Positions 34,860-45,721 of a stretch of 64,000 nucleotides of DNA are shown one piece after another (the stretch's first letter is position 1; the number at the start of each line of letters is the position of its first letter). The stretch is from Chimonanthus salicifolius (taxonomy: Eukaryota; Streptophyta; Magnoliopsida; Laurales; Calycanthaceae), in assembly GCA_013350335.1 (NCBI GenBank), contig CM023533.1, forward strand, positions 33,536,170-33,600,169, given 5' to 3'. Below the pieces are notes generated by a model, which was not told the DNA's origin, searched no databases, and saw only the letters and a list, made by a program, of their open reading frames with translations. The position numbers were made by a program, and so were the translations under genes.

Positions 34860-35218
34860 TGAGTGAAATTTGGGTGGATTTTAACTCGACCTGCATGACC
34901 TAATCTGAAAAATCAAGTGGGTTGAGTTTTACATTTTTAAAATAATGGTCGGGTTGGGTTGAAGAAAAAAAAATCGAATTAAATTTCAGTCGGGTTGGGC
35001 CGGGTCAAACTTTTTTAAAATTGATTCAATCCGACCCAAATTGACTTGAGTCGAGCCAACAATTTAGTTCAGAACTCGAGTTGAGTCGGGTCACCAATTT
35101 GGGTTGAGTTGTGTTGAGCAATTTGAATCAACAATTTGGGTCAAGTTCAATAATTTTTTATATAGATTAAATTGGATTTATTAAAATCTGGTTTGACCCA
35201 TTCAAATTTCAGCCTTAG
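34860..35218. mobile_element. Mutator-like MITE (GGGTTGGG-rich)
   Basis: The left end TGAGTGAAATTTGGGTGG and the reverse-strand right end CTAAGGCTGAAATTTGAATGG share GTGAAATTTG-type inverted ends. The flanks are the exact 9-bp duplication AGAGAAATA (34851-34859 and 35219-35227). The body resembles that of 16722-17246, so it is probably the same superfamily. Confidence 0.75.
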
Positions 35219-36020
35219 AGAGAAATATTTTCTATGATTCACTTTTCTATGATAGGCTATCGGAGTGTTTCCTCTACAAGTTCTAGGAATTTTGTCACTG
35301 CTGTTTCCAAAATAAGTTTAGTGGAAAACTTTTATCTGTTGCACAGTTGTAAAATGGTTCAAAATTCAAAATTTGGCTTTGCAGACCTTGAGACTTAAAA
35401 GGGCCACACAAAAAAAAATGATTGATAAGTAAGAAATTATTACATATTTTACTCCTAAAATTATATTTGTTAGTATTTTATATTAATTAATTTTATCTAA
35501 TTAATGTGTTTTATATTTTTAAGTTAGGGTATTTTTTAAATCTGAAGACGGACTAATTAAGCAGAATTGATAAGTTTTCTTAGCTTCGACTAATGCTCAA
35601 AATAATGGAGGACTCAAAAGCGGCTTGTTTTCACTATGTACCAGTTGCCTGCAATGGCCATACAGTGGTTAGAGCAGGTCCTATTCTAGAATGACTCACC
35701 TACAACATTACTTGCTCGTGTTGTTGGAATTATTGGGCCAATTAATCATACTTGCCAAGTGGACGATGACACATCAGAGATGTTGTTGTTTCTTGATACA
35801 TTATAGATTCAATCGTGGGCTATTTCACTTCTGGAATTTAGGAACATCTCGATGACATCTTACGTATTTGGAAAGATTGTATTGATCTTGCGTGATCTTT
35901 TTGGACGTTTTTCTTTGCTTTGTAGTGTGGATTCCTTTATTGTTGTTTTCTTTTTCAGCTCCTTTGTTGGGTTCTCTTGTTCTCTTTAATCTTGTTGTTT
36001 CGATACTGCTGGTGCCTTTT

Positions 36021-36068
<48 letters not shown>
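36021..36068. repeat. (TA)n microsatellite
   Basis: About 24 TA units with one CA interruption. Confidence 0.9.
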
Positions 36069-36070
<2 letters not shown>

Positions 36071-36489
36071 ATTTCTAAAAGGATAAGCCAGCACTTTGCC
36101 ATGAACACCAACTCAAGTTGGGCGTGAAACAAGAACCAACAAGCAGATTTTCAATTCTGGTTCAAATAGCAGTTGCTTTGAGTTCTTAGACTGCTTGAAA
36201 GCATCGATGATTACAGCAATAAAGAAGTTGGATACCAGTTCATCACAAGGACCTGATTCTGATCTCGTAGCTCAGTTGTCAATAATTTCAAGATTTAAAA
36301 CATGAGAATTTTTGTTGATCTGCTAGGTGACTATTTGGATGCAAACAACCGAATATTGGTTTGCAACGATGGGGTCTTTGCATGATGTTTTACATGGAAG
36401 GGAAAGAGGACAGACTTAGCAGGGTCGGTGTTAACAGAGGCAGGATCTGAAATATGCAACGTTCCAAATAGAATCAGTTTTGTTCATAT

Positions 36490-36732
36490 AGGTCGGTCGA
36501 GCAGAAACTGAGTTGGCAGACTTTTTTGTCAAGTTTGTATTTCCCTTGGTGTGTTTCTCCTTTGAGATTGGAAGAGTTATTTTAGTTCTTTTTGCTCTCT
36601 TCTTATCTTTCTCGTTTCTTTCTCTTTTTTCTTTTCTTGTTTCGGATCTAATCCTGTTAGACCTTTTATCTCTTTTGTATTTGCTCTCCTTCTTTTAATA
36701 TAATTTCTATTGTTACGGTTTAAAAAAAAATA
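36490..36732 (+). mobile_element. LINE 3' end fragment
   Basis: It opens with a frame reading ELADFFVKF, the usual end of LINE RNase H regions. It then runs through a T-rich 3' region to a poly-A stretch at about 36721-36730. The flanks share a loose AGAAYCARTTT similarity that could be a decayed target duplication. Confidence 0.5.
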
Positions 36733-36999
36733 GATAGAACCAATTTCATACAGCAGTAAGAAATTGATAGCAGCGAGTTCCATAAGCAGAGCAGAAATCT
36801 AAAGAACTTGCATACAACGGCAACCCATTGTGCAGACAACAGAAGTAAGCAAAAAGATTAAGCAGGAACGTTATCATAGAATAGGCAGCAAATAAAAAAA
36901 GAACAAAAACAATACTGCAAGCCAACAATCGTATCAGCAAAGAGAGAAAGATCATGAAATACACATTGCTGAAGAAACCAAGAAAGAAAGGAACTGCTG

Positions 37000-38040
37000 A
37001 TGCGTAGTCCCATTAGGAGAAATCAGTGAAGGAAAATCAATTTTTGAACACCATATTAATGTACTTGAATGTTTAAATCTCTAAAAATTGAAAATTAATA
37101 AATAAATAATTAGAAAATTATGGTTTTAATGGCGGTGGAATCCAATGCCTCAGTAATTTCTCTCGCTCGATTAGATTTCTATTTTTAGTTGTTTTAATTA
37201 CTTTTACAAATTCAATCATTCTCCATAAAAAGTGTTAACTAGGTTAAGATTAAAATATTGGGCTTTTTAATTTGTTTTCCCGTTCATTTATAAATCAAGT
37301 CCCTATGGGTTTGACCTCACACTTGCATAACTCTATACTCCAATTTGTTTCGTGCGCTTACGAGTAATTAAAATTTCACAACAATGGTGAAATTCGAGGC
37401 ATTTCAATGGGTTTTAAATTTCTTCTACACACTCCTCTATAAAAAAATGGTTTTCAAGAAAACAAACAGACTTCTTTGGAATTCATTTTTCTAGAAAATT
37501 ATTGCAACAAAAGTACCACTCTAGGATTTTCTTTTTATTTTGAATATTTTTTACTTACCCCTATATTGACAAAAAAAATAACATAGGTTTTAAACAGGAT
37601 TAACAAGACCAATGGATTGCAGATCGTGGGTTTTTAATATTGAGTGTTATATTTCTAAAAATATTATATCAGATATACAATTACATGTACTCCTACATGA
37701 AAGATCTCTAATTTAAAATGGCAATTCTTGTATTTTTAGGAAAAAAACTACAATAGAAGTATATAGCAGTGTAAATTATCAAGAGAATTCCGTCTAGATC
37801 ACGACCCAAATCACGGTTCACTCTAAGTAGTTGAACACTTGATCTCAAATCAAAGATATTGTACTTTTTTTTTTTCTTCTATAGAATTAGCAGATTGAAT
37901 GAATGTTTACATGGTTGTTAACTCTGAATCAATTTTTGTAAAACTTTGATAACATTCTAATTGATGTATACTAACAACGATTCCATTCATGACACTTGAT
38001 GAAGATAAGAGACAAATGCAAGGGAATGATGGAAATTAAA
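37000..38040. other. Intergenic stretch, no gene seen
   Basis: AT-rich sequence downstream of the PMEI gene on the minus strand, with no convincing ORF, RNA or element borders. Confidence 0.5.
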
Positions 38041-38057
38041 GCAGAGTCCTTAGTAGA

Positions 38058-38624
38058 TCAGCCAGTTAAAAGCTTTACTATGGCTAATGCATTCCTGCAC
38101 AACTTGGATAGGTCCCCATTTTGATTACTCAATGGAGAATTGTAACCGGGTTGATTTTTGAATGCTTCCTCGCATGCTTCAGCGTCGGCGATGGCAGCCG
38201 TCACCCATGTGTTGACCTCACCAAAACCATTCGAGTCGAGTGTTGAAAGCGAGTCCTCGAGCTGATCGACCGCATCGAGGTAATGCTCAGAGCAGTCATT
38301 GAGGCATTGTTCAGTGAATGCATCCTTGGCCTTGCCCTGCAATTCAGTGATGTGATCCGCTGTCTCGGTTGCGAGCGTGTGTGCTGCCTTGAGTGCAATT
38401 GTTGATAGGCCTTTGACGTTCGTCCTTTGGCTATTCGGGTCTGCATTGAGCGTTTTGATGCACAATTCGGCGTCGACGGTCTTCTTGCATGTTTCTGCTA
38501 TTAAATTGGCAGCATTGCCGGCGTCGGCAGCTGCCGGTGGATCGTTGGCCGCGGAAGCAGTAGTTGGGGAGGAGATGGTGAGGGTTAGAGGGATGAGAAA
38601 GAAGAGAGGAAGAGAGAGTGGCAT
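38058..38624 (-). CDS. Pectin methylesterase inhibitor (PMEI/invertase-inhibitor family)
   Basis: Single exon, 188 aa. The N-terminal signal peptide runs to about residue 25 (LSLPLFFLIPLTLTISS, then ASA). The PMEI domain follows, with Cys46/Cys55 and Cys111/Cys151 at the positions that form the two family disulfides; Cys107 is extra. Helical phrases typical of the family are present (LNADPNSQRTNVKGLSTIAL; CSEHYLDAVDQLEDSL). Such proteins are secreted and bind plant pectin methylesterase or acid invertase one to one; sequence alone does not say which. I use the inner Met at 38622-38624. The frame stays open to an upstream ATG at 38702, but the minus-strand TATA-like TCTATAAGA at 38671-38680 lies between the two, and only the inner Met gives a signal peptide at the N-terminus. 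It shares strand and family with the decayed gene at 11733-12259. Confidence 0.9.
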   Translation of the reverse strand: MPLSLPLFFLIPLTLTISSPTTASAANDPPAAADAGNAANLIAETCKKTVDAELCIKTLNADPNSQRTNVKGLSTIALKAAHTLATETADHITELQGKAKDAFTEQCLNDCSEHYLDAVDQLEDSLSTLDSNGFGEVNTWVTAAIADAEACEEAFKNQPGYNSPLSNQNGDLSKLCRNALAIVKLLTG

Positions 38625-38670
38625 GTTTGTGTGTGAGAGTGGCAAGAAGTGAGGGTGAAAGAATGGACAT

Positions 38671-38680
38671 CTTATAGAAA
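38671..38680 (-). promoter_or_regulatory. Putative TATA box of the PMEI gene
   Basis: TTTCTATAAG on the minus strand, about 50 bases before the chosen ATG at 38624. It is the main reason for rejecting the farther upstream ATG. Confidence 0.5.
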
Positions 38681-38955
38681 AGAGTTGAGAATTGAAAGAC
38701 ACAAAGTCAAAGCATTTGTTTAGGAGGTTTTAGTTCGGAGTTTTTGTGTGGTTCATGTTTCATGACTCATCCTTGGGAATAGTAGTTGGTTCTTAGACCA
38801 AGTTAGGGCATGCCCAACAATTTTGCAAGATTGTGGATGACCATTTCCAATATTGGGTTTGTTTGTTTATCCTAATAAATGATGAAAATGTCGATGCTCC
38901 AATATAATAATATCTTATAAGTTCATAGAGGAAGACACAATGATTGATTAAGAAT

Positions 38956-39056
38956 GTTTCTTCGGAAACATTCGATAAAATTGAAACGACACAGAGAAGA
39001 TTAACATGGCCCTTACGCAAGGATGACATGCACAAATCGAGAAATAGTCCAAATTT
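38956..39056 (+). pseudogene. Retroposed U6 snRNA copy
   Basis: The sequence follows plant U6 along nearly its whole length: a 5' stem-loop around CTTCGG, then CGATAAAATTG, ACAGAGAAGATTA.CATGGCCC, GCGCA-like ACGCAAGGATGACA and CACAAATCGAGAAAT. Most differences are C to T or G to A. It is followed by a poly-A stretch (39064-39075). It is flanked by a 17-bp direct repeat with one mismatch (ACACAATGATTGATTAA at 38935-38951, repeated at 39105-39121). That is the signature of LINE-mediated retroposition, so it is a pseudogene and not a Pol III gene. No upstream sequence element of plant U genes is seen. Confidence 0.9.
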
Positions 39057-40212
39057 ACCGTTCAAAAAAAAAAAATTAAAAGTAAGAATAATATAATATT
39101 TTTAACACAATGATTCATTAACTGTGATGAGTATCCTTTAGAGAATAAGGGATCATAACAACGTTAGTTATTTGTTTTGTATTCTCCAAAACTACAAATA
39201 ATGATCTCTGGGCACCCAATAGATATCCCTATTTGTGTTGAATCCAAGTTTAATCCCAATTCAATTTATCAACTTGGTGATCCAAGACATTTTTTATTTA
39301 TTTTTTTAATTTTTATTTTTTTTGAAAATAAAGACTTATAAATTCAGACATAGGTCAAACATTGTAACAAGTCCAGATGATTGAATTTATTTGAAGCTTT
39401 TATATTTGTAAGAGTATGATGTGAGTCCTATGTGAATCCTTTGAATTTAATTTAGGTTTGTGTTTTAGAATTTAATTTAATTTAAGTATTTTGTATTTTA
39501 ATTTTTGCTTGCTGAACTTAATTTCATGTCTTGCATTTTTCCCATTCTTATTTAAATTACAATTCCACAACCAAATTGGTTCTCAGAAGGTTCAATGGTT
39601 GTCGAATCGATTTAGTGTCGGATTTAAGTTCCATGCATGCATATGATTATTTAATTTACATTTAATTGTGAATCTCAATTAATTGTGTAAATAATTGCAT
39701 TCGGACTACAATTCCACATTTTTGCTTTCAATTGAACACCTAATTTATTCGGTGAATTTTGATTTTTGGGTCAAAATTATTCTATTGTAATTAGTGTCAT
39801 CTTTCTTTTCTTAAGAGTTGGTTTTCTACAGAGTTTGAAATCCTTGATTTGAACTATAGAATTGATAAAAAAAATTCATTTCATCAAAGTTGAGTGTGAG
39901 TTTTGAGTTTCCAAACACTCTATGAATCAATAGTAGAAAATACTTTGATCTACATGTATTAAATTATATACATTTCATATTTTTATTCTTCTTATATAAA
40001 TATAAATATAAATATTGTAAAATGAACTATAGATTTAAAATTATTTTTACAACTAGAAAGTTTATAATTTTTCATAAACTTTTTTTTTTCATATAACAAA
40101 AAGCTTGAAATTTAATATAGAGCTAAGTTTTTTAATCAATGGATTCAAAGGTTTGATTTTGTTTAACATGGTAAATGAGCATGACAAATACATGTATTTA
40201 TTTGTAAATTAT

Positions 40213-43200
40213 TGTCACGCCCCGACCTGAAGGGTGGGCCCGGAACGCGATTGATTTTTTTTTTTTTTGAAGATAAACTGAACCACAAGCATTCTTACTG
40301 GGCTGGATCAACAGTTAGGCCCAGCGGTTACACATTAGCCCGTCATGTGGATTCAAACATGTACCATATGCCTGCCCCATGAACATAGACATAACAACAT
40401 CAACACATAACATGCTCAAATCAAATCTAACATTGATTAATACAAAGCATAAGAAATCAACCATTGATTCATCATTCCAAACATTGTCTCAAAAGGCAAC
40501 ATAGCCTATTACACCATTTTAACATAAATTAAGTATCGCATCGGGTACTTAATGAAAATCAACGGTTCCAAGAACCAACAGAAAAGATCAGGGCATTCCC
40601 CTCCGAGAGAATTCAAAAACACTGTTTTAGCTTAAACGTCCTAAGCCTGAAAGAGAGGGTCCTCCTCCTCGGGTTCATCGCCTGAAAGGTGAGTGGTGTG
40701 AGCTAACTAGCCCAGTGAAGGAAATATAACAATGCACATTAAGTAGATAATAAAACAGGTTAGCAACAGTTCAATATCACATGCTTGACAACGATAAGCA
40801 TAATCTCAAATAATATATCAACATCATTAAACCACTGCCATTATCTACCGTAACGCCTGCCGACTACACTGAGACCAGTATTAAGTCCCGACACGGTCAA
40901 AATACATCCTTACAAGTACATCTTCGGCTCTAACTTAGCCGATACTGACACCCTCAAGTCAGCAACTGATGACAGCATGGTCCGCCCATGGTCCAGTAGA
41001 CATAAACCATCTCTCATATGGCCGATATTGGTTCAATAGCCCAGGTACGTGGAAGCAGTCTTATATACACATACGATCAACATCGTAATATCATAATCAT
41101 CACAACACTCTTACCATAGTGCATCATGTATAGGCACATGAGTGGGTTCATCAAAACTGAAACCACTCATTGCTCAATACTCATCTCATCATAACACCTG
41201 TTTACAAAATCTGCAGAGTTAAGTTCCCTCACCGTTCTGTGTGGTTTATGCGGTCTCTGTTCAAACAACACACAAGTGCACAATCAATATACATAACAGA
41301 TACGTACATATACGTAGTATTTGGAAATCATACATTTTCCCACAAAATATCCAGGGTTCATGGAAATGAGTCTCCTACTTGGTTTCTATCATTTTTAAAT
41401 CATCCACAAGATAATAATATAATAAAAATGGCTCAGTCCAAACTCATATTGTCTTTTGGGCGTTGACCAGATTGACTTATTGAGTTAGGTCTAGATCCTC
41501 GGGTCACTTCTCGGTTGTCTTCTGGATAGGACCGGAGCTGACATTTTGAGTAGGCCTCGAGGTCACTCAGTACCCGACTATAGTGTCGTCCTGAAAGTGA
41601 ATCACTCAGTTCCCGACCAATAGGGTCGGCCTGAAAGCGTATACAATAGTATTTACACTATAAATAATAAGAGCAAGGGGTTAGTACATTTTTAATTAAC
41701 AAGGGGAGCATAAATCATCACAAATAATCAAACACATTAAATAAATAATAATCAAGATTAAAACAGTAATCAAACAATATTTTATCATTTTAAAAACGGG
41801 TCCCTCGGAACATCACCTCGGAACTGGGTACAATGGCTTAGGATCATCCGAACCACACTAAACTAAGTCACTGGCCTCGGAACTTGGGCCTGACTTCGGA
41901 TCGTCCGAAGACTGGGTCTCGGACCTTCCGAAGTCCATCCGAACTGAAAAATAGAAAACAGTAAGTCTCGACGGGTCTGCAAGGCTCAGAACGTCCGAAG
42001 GCAGGTCTCGGACCTTCCGAGGGGGTTCGGTCCGTCCGAGCTTGGCTCGGTACGTCTGAAGGCTCGGACCATCCGAAGATCGGCTCTCGGACCTTCCGAG
42101 AGTCGTCTTCTCCAACTGTCTGCACCAGCAGACAGTTACGGCGATTCCACAGTGAAATGCGATTCCAGAAAGGGAGGGCTTCCCGGATTCGGTTTTCACA
42201 TCCGTCTGGTCTGATGGACTCCTCTGGGAGTCCTCTTTCCATAGGGAATGGTTTGGAGCCTTGAAGCTCACTGGGCCATCCGATTTTAAAGTCAAATCCT
42301 CACGGGTACATGAAACCCATGATTTTCCTTAGATTTTAAAATGGTTTTTCTCAATCAAAACATGGCCAAAATTCGATTTTCTTGATTCAAAACTGGTTGG
42401 AATTGAAAGAGGAATGTAATGGATACCTTTGCTTAGGTTCCTGGTTTGAAAATCCGAAATTTGAAAATCTTTCCTCAAGCTTACTGTTACGGAAAAACAG
42501 AAGCTTAAGCAGAGGTTTCTCGGTTGAAATTACAGAGAGTAGAGAGGGAGAAGAGAAGATGCAAATTTGCTGGGAGTGAAGACTGAAGCTCAGGCCTGAA
42601 TTTATAGGATTTCTGGTCGGAAATCCAGGGATGGGACGGCACCACGGGAGGTGATCATCATTGCCCGATTTCAGGCCGAGCGGCTAGAGCACGCCTGCAT
42701 GGCATTGCATATTTTTTTGCTATTTACAGATCAGTCCCCAAACAGTTTATAATTTGCAGATAATTCCTGATTTTAATAAAAATTGATTTTAAAACTAAAA
42801 GTGATAATTTAAAAACTGAAAAACTTAATCCAACCTTACAGATGGGTTGGGTTTAGAAAACTTTGGTTACCATAAAAATTTCAGAATTTATCTCTTATTA
42901 AAAATCATTTATTTAAATAAAACTCATAAATTTACACTATTTACTTAAATAAAGAATTGTTAAAATAAACAATTTAGAAACATTATTTTGAGGTGAAATG
43001 AAATAACTAGACTATTCTTAAAATGGTCTAACACCAAATACCCTTTTCAAAATTTTTCTTCTTTCCGAAATTATTTAAAATAAATAACTCCCTTTCGGGG
43101 TTTCGATGGGCGATATTTAAATATCATTTTCTGAAAATTAAATCATTTTAAACCCATAGATGCAAATCCTTCATTAAGGAGAATATTATCCACTAATAAT

Positions 43201-43413
43201 ATACACGTATCAACAATATTTATAAAAATATACACAACAAGTGGTAAATTACCAAAATACCCCTCCAGTTTGACGAGCTGGATCTCTGAGCTCACGAGCT
43301 CGGATTGGGCCAAACCTGGGCTTTCCTCAAAGCCCTAACCGTAATCTCCGAGATTAACCGGTTAAACAAGATTAACGAGTTAAAACACGCCTAATCTTGG
43401 GCAGGGTATTACA
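40213..43413 (-). mobile_element. Solo LTR, about 3.2 kb, of a large Ty3/gypsy-type retrotransposon
   Basis: On the minus strand it starts TGTAATACCCTGCCCAAG and ends GGTCGGGGCGTGACA, with the 5-bp direct repeat ATTAT on both sides (40208-40212 and 43414-43418). No gag-pol domain and no second LTR are seen, so it looks like the product of recombination between two LTRs. Length and ends recall the Tekay/Del chromovirus lineage; that placement is inference. The GC-richer part at 41860-42110 holds repeated TCGGACCTTCCGA phrases. ORFs inside it have no recognisable domain. Confidence 0.75.
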
Positions 43414-43870
43414 ATTATTTTGAATAATTGTTGGGAAGATGACTAAGAGAAAATGTTGAGGATTAGTATAATTTTTTTATAGGATAGATAACTATTTTTT
43501 TATTTGGTGAATGTTATTTAACAATTATATATCTATCAAAATGTAAAATTTGATTATTTTTATTATATAGACTTACTAAATATTATCAATTATTATGAAA
43601 TTAACGATATATTAAAATTCTTTTACTCATATTTACCGTAACAGTTTTTCTTCCTCTGTGTGAAAAAGTTCTTTCCACTTCATACAATTTCCTCTTAATT
43701 ACTAAACAAAATAAAACAGAATCGCTAAGCAGAAAAACCTTACTCAAAGAAATCCACCAAACTGAGCTAAATTTAAACTTAGAGGAGAAAAGAATAATTT
43801 GGCCAATTTAGATTCATTAACAAATGGGCCCTAGATAGGGTTCCTATGCCTAGGTAGGCAACTACAACTA

Positions 43871-43978
43871 GGGCTGCCTTTGGGTGGGGTACCCCTGATT
43901 GGTAATCCTTTTCAAGGGAGGGATTTTCATATTACCTGAGGTAACCTGATCAAAATTTACCAACCACCCAAACGCAGC
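43871..43978. mobile_element. PIF/Harbinger-like (Tourist-type) MITE, 108 bp
   Basis: The ends GGGCTGCCTTTGGGTGG and, reversed, GCTGCGTTTGGGTGGTTGG are inverted repeats. CTA occurs on both sides (43868-43870 and 43979-43981) as a 3-bp target duplication. The left-hand motif is like that of the larger element at 52726. Confidence 0.75.
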
Positions 43979-44021
43979 CTAGGTGTTCTGTAAAATGTCA
44001 CTTTTGTGTATGGGTTGAACC

Positions 44022-44110
44022 CTCATAGCTTAATTTTGGTGTGCTCTAGGGGTTGTGGGTTCATCCGTGTGAGTTTTAGTATGACTGTGTCTGGATTTCC
44101 CACACTTAAA
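44022..44110 (+). mobile_element. SINE, 5'-truncated copy
   Basis: It matches the 3' half of the SINE at 54378-54553 (TTGGTGTGCYCTAGGGGTWGTGGG, then a TTTCCCACACTTAAAT end) and is followed by an A-rich tail. The tRNA-like head is missing. Confidence 0.65.
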
Positions 44111-44559
44111 TAAAAAAGAAAAAAGAAAAAATGTGGGACCCATACAATTCACCATAATTAGAAAAGTTTTGTTTGAATGTTGTGCAAATTTTAAGTCCTC
44201 CAAATATTGATCACTTTAAATTAGTTTTGAAATCTCTAAACATGAATATTAGGCGTATGAAGAATCAGTTTGATCGAAAAATTCTATTCATGTAAATAAG
44301 GCAACAAAATTTACCTTGGGGAAACCAAACAATGGTTTCTAAGACTCCCATTTTTTATTCCCAACTTCGCTTGCCTTTAAAAATATATGGAAACCGTAGT
44401 ATATTACCTTGATTGGAAAGGATTATATTAGAATATTATGCTCGCAAAATTATATTGATTAGATCGATCAAACCATATTTTTTACAATACTAAATTTTAA
44501 TCACTTAGATATTTTAACATTTGAATGTGTGGCTCTTAAAAAGATGCGAGAGAATACTC

Positions 44560-44634
44560 ACATGGGTGTAGCTCAATTGGTTATCTCTCACCTCAGAAAG
44601 CGGGAAGTTGTGAGTTCGACCCCATGGCCTAATC
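44560..44634 (+). mobile_element. SINE head (tRNA-derived), split by a LINE
   Basis: GGGTGTAGCTCAATTGGTTA (box A) and GTTGTGAGTTCGACCCC (box B) are spaced as in a tRNA-derived SINE. The sequence breaks at CATGGCCTAATC, where a poly-T (the tail of a minus-strand LINE) begins. SINE-like tail sequence (GGGTTTTTAGTAGGATTGTGTCC) resumes near 45338. Confidence 0.7.
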
Positions 44635-44635
44635 T

Positions 44636-45335
44636 TTTTTCTTGAGCGGTAAGATCAAATAATATTAAAAGAGGCCAAAAAGATACAATAAAAAGATACA
44701 AGAATAAAAAGGCCTAAGAGGATTAGGCCCAAAAGAAAACAAACAAGATAAAAAAAAAAGGAAAAAACTACATAGAAAGAAAAATACATTGTCCCAAAAA
44801 GTTAAACCCCAGATAACCAGAACAATCCAAGGATAGAACTAGTCACGCCGTTCTTAGCAAAATAGTCCGCCACTCTATTTGTGTACAAAGGAAACCTCAT
44901 GGCCACGAATCAAGTCCTTAATCTCTCTAACTAAGGCGATCAATTTCCAAGGAGCACGCTTCACTCCCAATGCCCATTTTACAGTATTGGAAGAGTCACT
45001 TTCAATCACTAATTTCTCCCTCTCCAAATCCATCCCTAGAAATAAGGCTCTCCTAATGCTACAAAGTTCAGCCTCATTAGAGCCCATGGACCCCACAGAA
45101 CCCGTAAAAACGAGACGGGAAAATCCTAAATGATCACGAAGAACTCCTCCAATCCCAGCTGGTCCAGGATTATCACTATAAGCCCCATCCACATTAAACT
45201 TCAAGGTCCCATGAGGCAGGCGGACCACTCCAGTTGAATCTTTCTTTTACCAGGCTCGTTACCCATACAACCCTCCCAAGATTGAAAGAGCATAGTGGCT
45301 TTAAAATCAGCGAAGGCCTTGTTGGCACAATTCAG
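44636..45335 (-). mobile_element. LINE 3' fragment with RNase H domain
   Basis: On the minus strand 45228-44875 encodes LKFNVDGAYSDNPGPAGIGG, then NEAELCSIRRAL and LVIESDSSNTVKWALG, a plant LINE-type RNase H (RVT_3) with catalytic Asp and Glu visible. A TAG follows HK at the end of the frame, although downstream sequence still reads RVADYFAKNGV in another frame. A T-rich 3' region and poly-A end at about 44636. It lies inside a SINE copy. No clean target duplication was found. Confidence 0.8.
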
Positions 45336-45721
45336 TGGGGTTTTTAGTAGGATTGTGTCCAAGTTTCCCAAAAATCAACTTCGTTAGAAAGATATCTGAT
45401 TGAATATGATGCATACCGAAATTCACCATGATTAGATCAACCTACCTATATTTTTTTTAACTTTTAATTTTTGATGAGTTCAAATTATTTTTCTAATATT
45501 AGGTGACAGAAAATAATCGATTGCATACTCACTTCTCCGAGTTTTCTCTAAGTTCTTTAAATATAGATATGGTCATCAATATATGAGCTACGTCTCCCAC
45601 AGTTCCACTCCTCTCTTCCTGCCTTTGAATGGAATATTTAGTAACCTATTTGAAACACGGATGACTTTTTTAGTGAGTTTGCTTAGACCGAGTCAGTCAT
45701 TTGGTAAATCAATTTGCATAC

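Noticed and set aside
38377..38652. Plus-strand ORF opposite the PMEI gene
   Set aside because: It is an antisense shadow of a well-supported gene and has no family pattern.
38625..38702. Upstream ATG giving a 214-aa PMEI
   Set aside because: A TATA-like sequence lies between that ATG and the inner one, and only the inner Met places the signal peptide at the N-terminus.
41858..42295. Overlapping minus-strand ORFs of 124-145 codons
   Set aside because: They lie inside the solo LTR and owe their length to the GC-richer TCGGACCTTCCGA repeats; no domain is recognisable.
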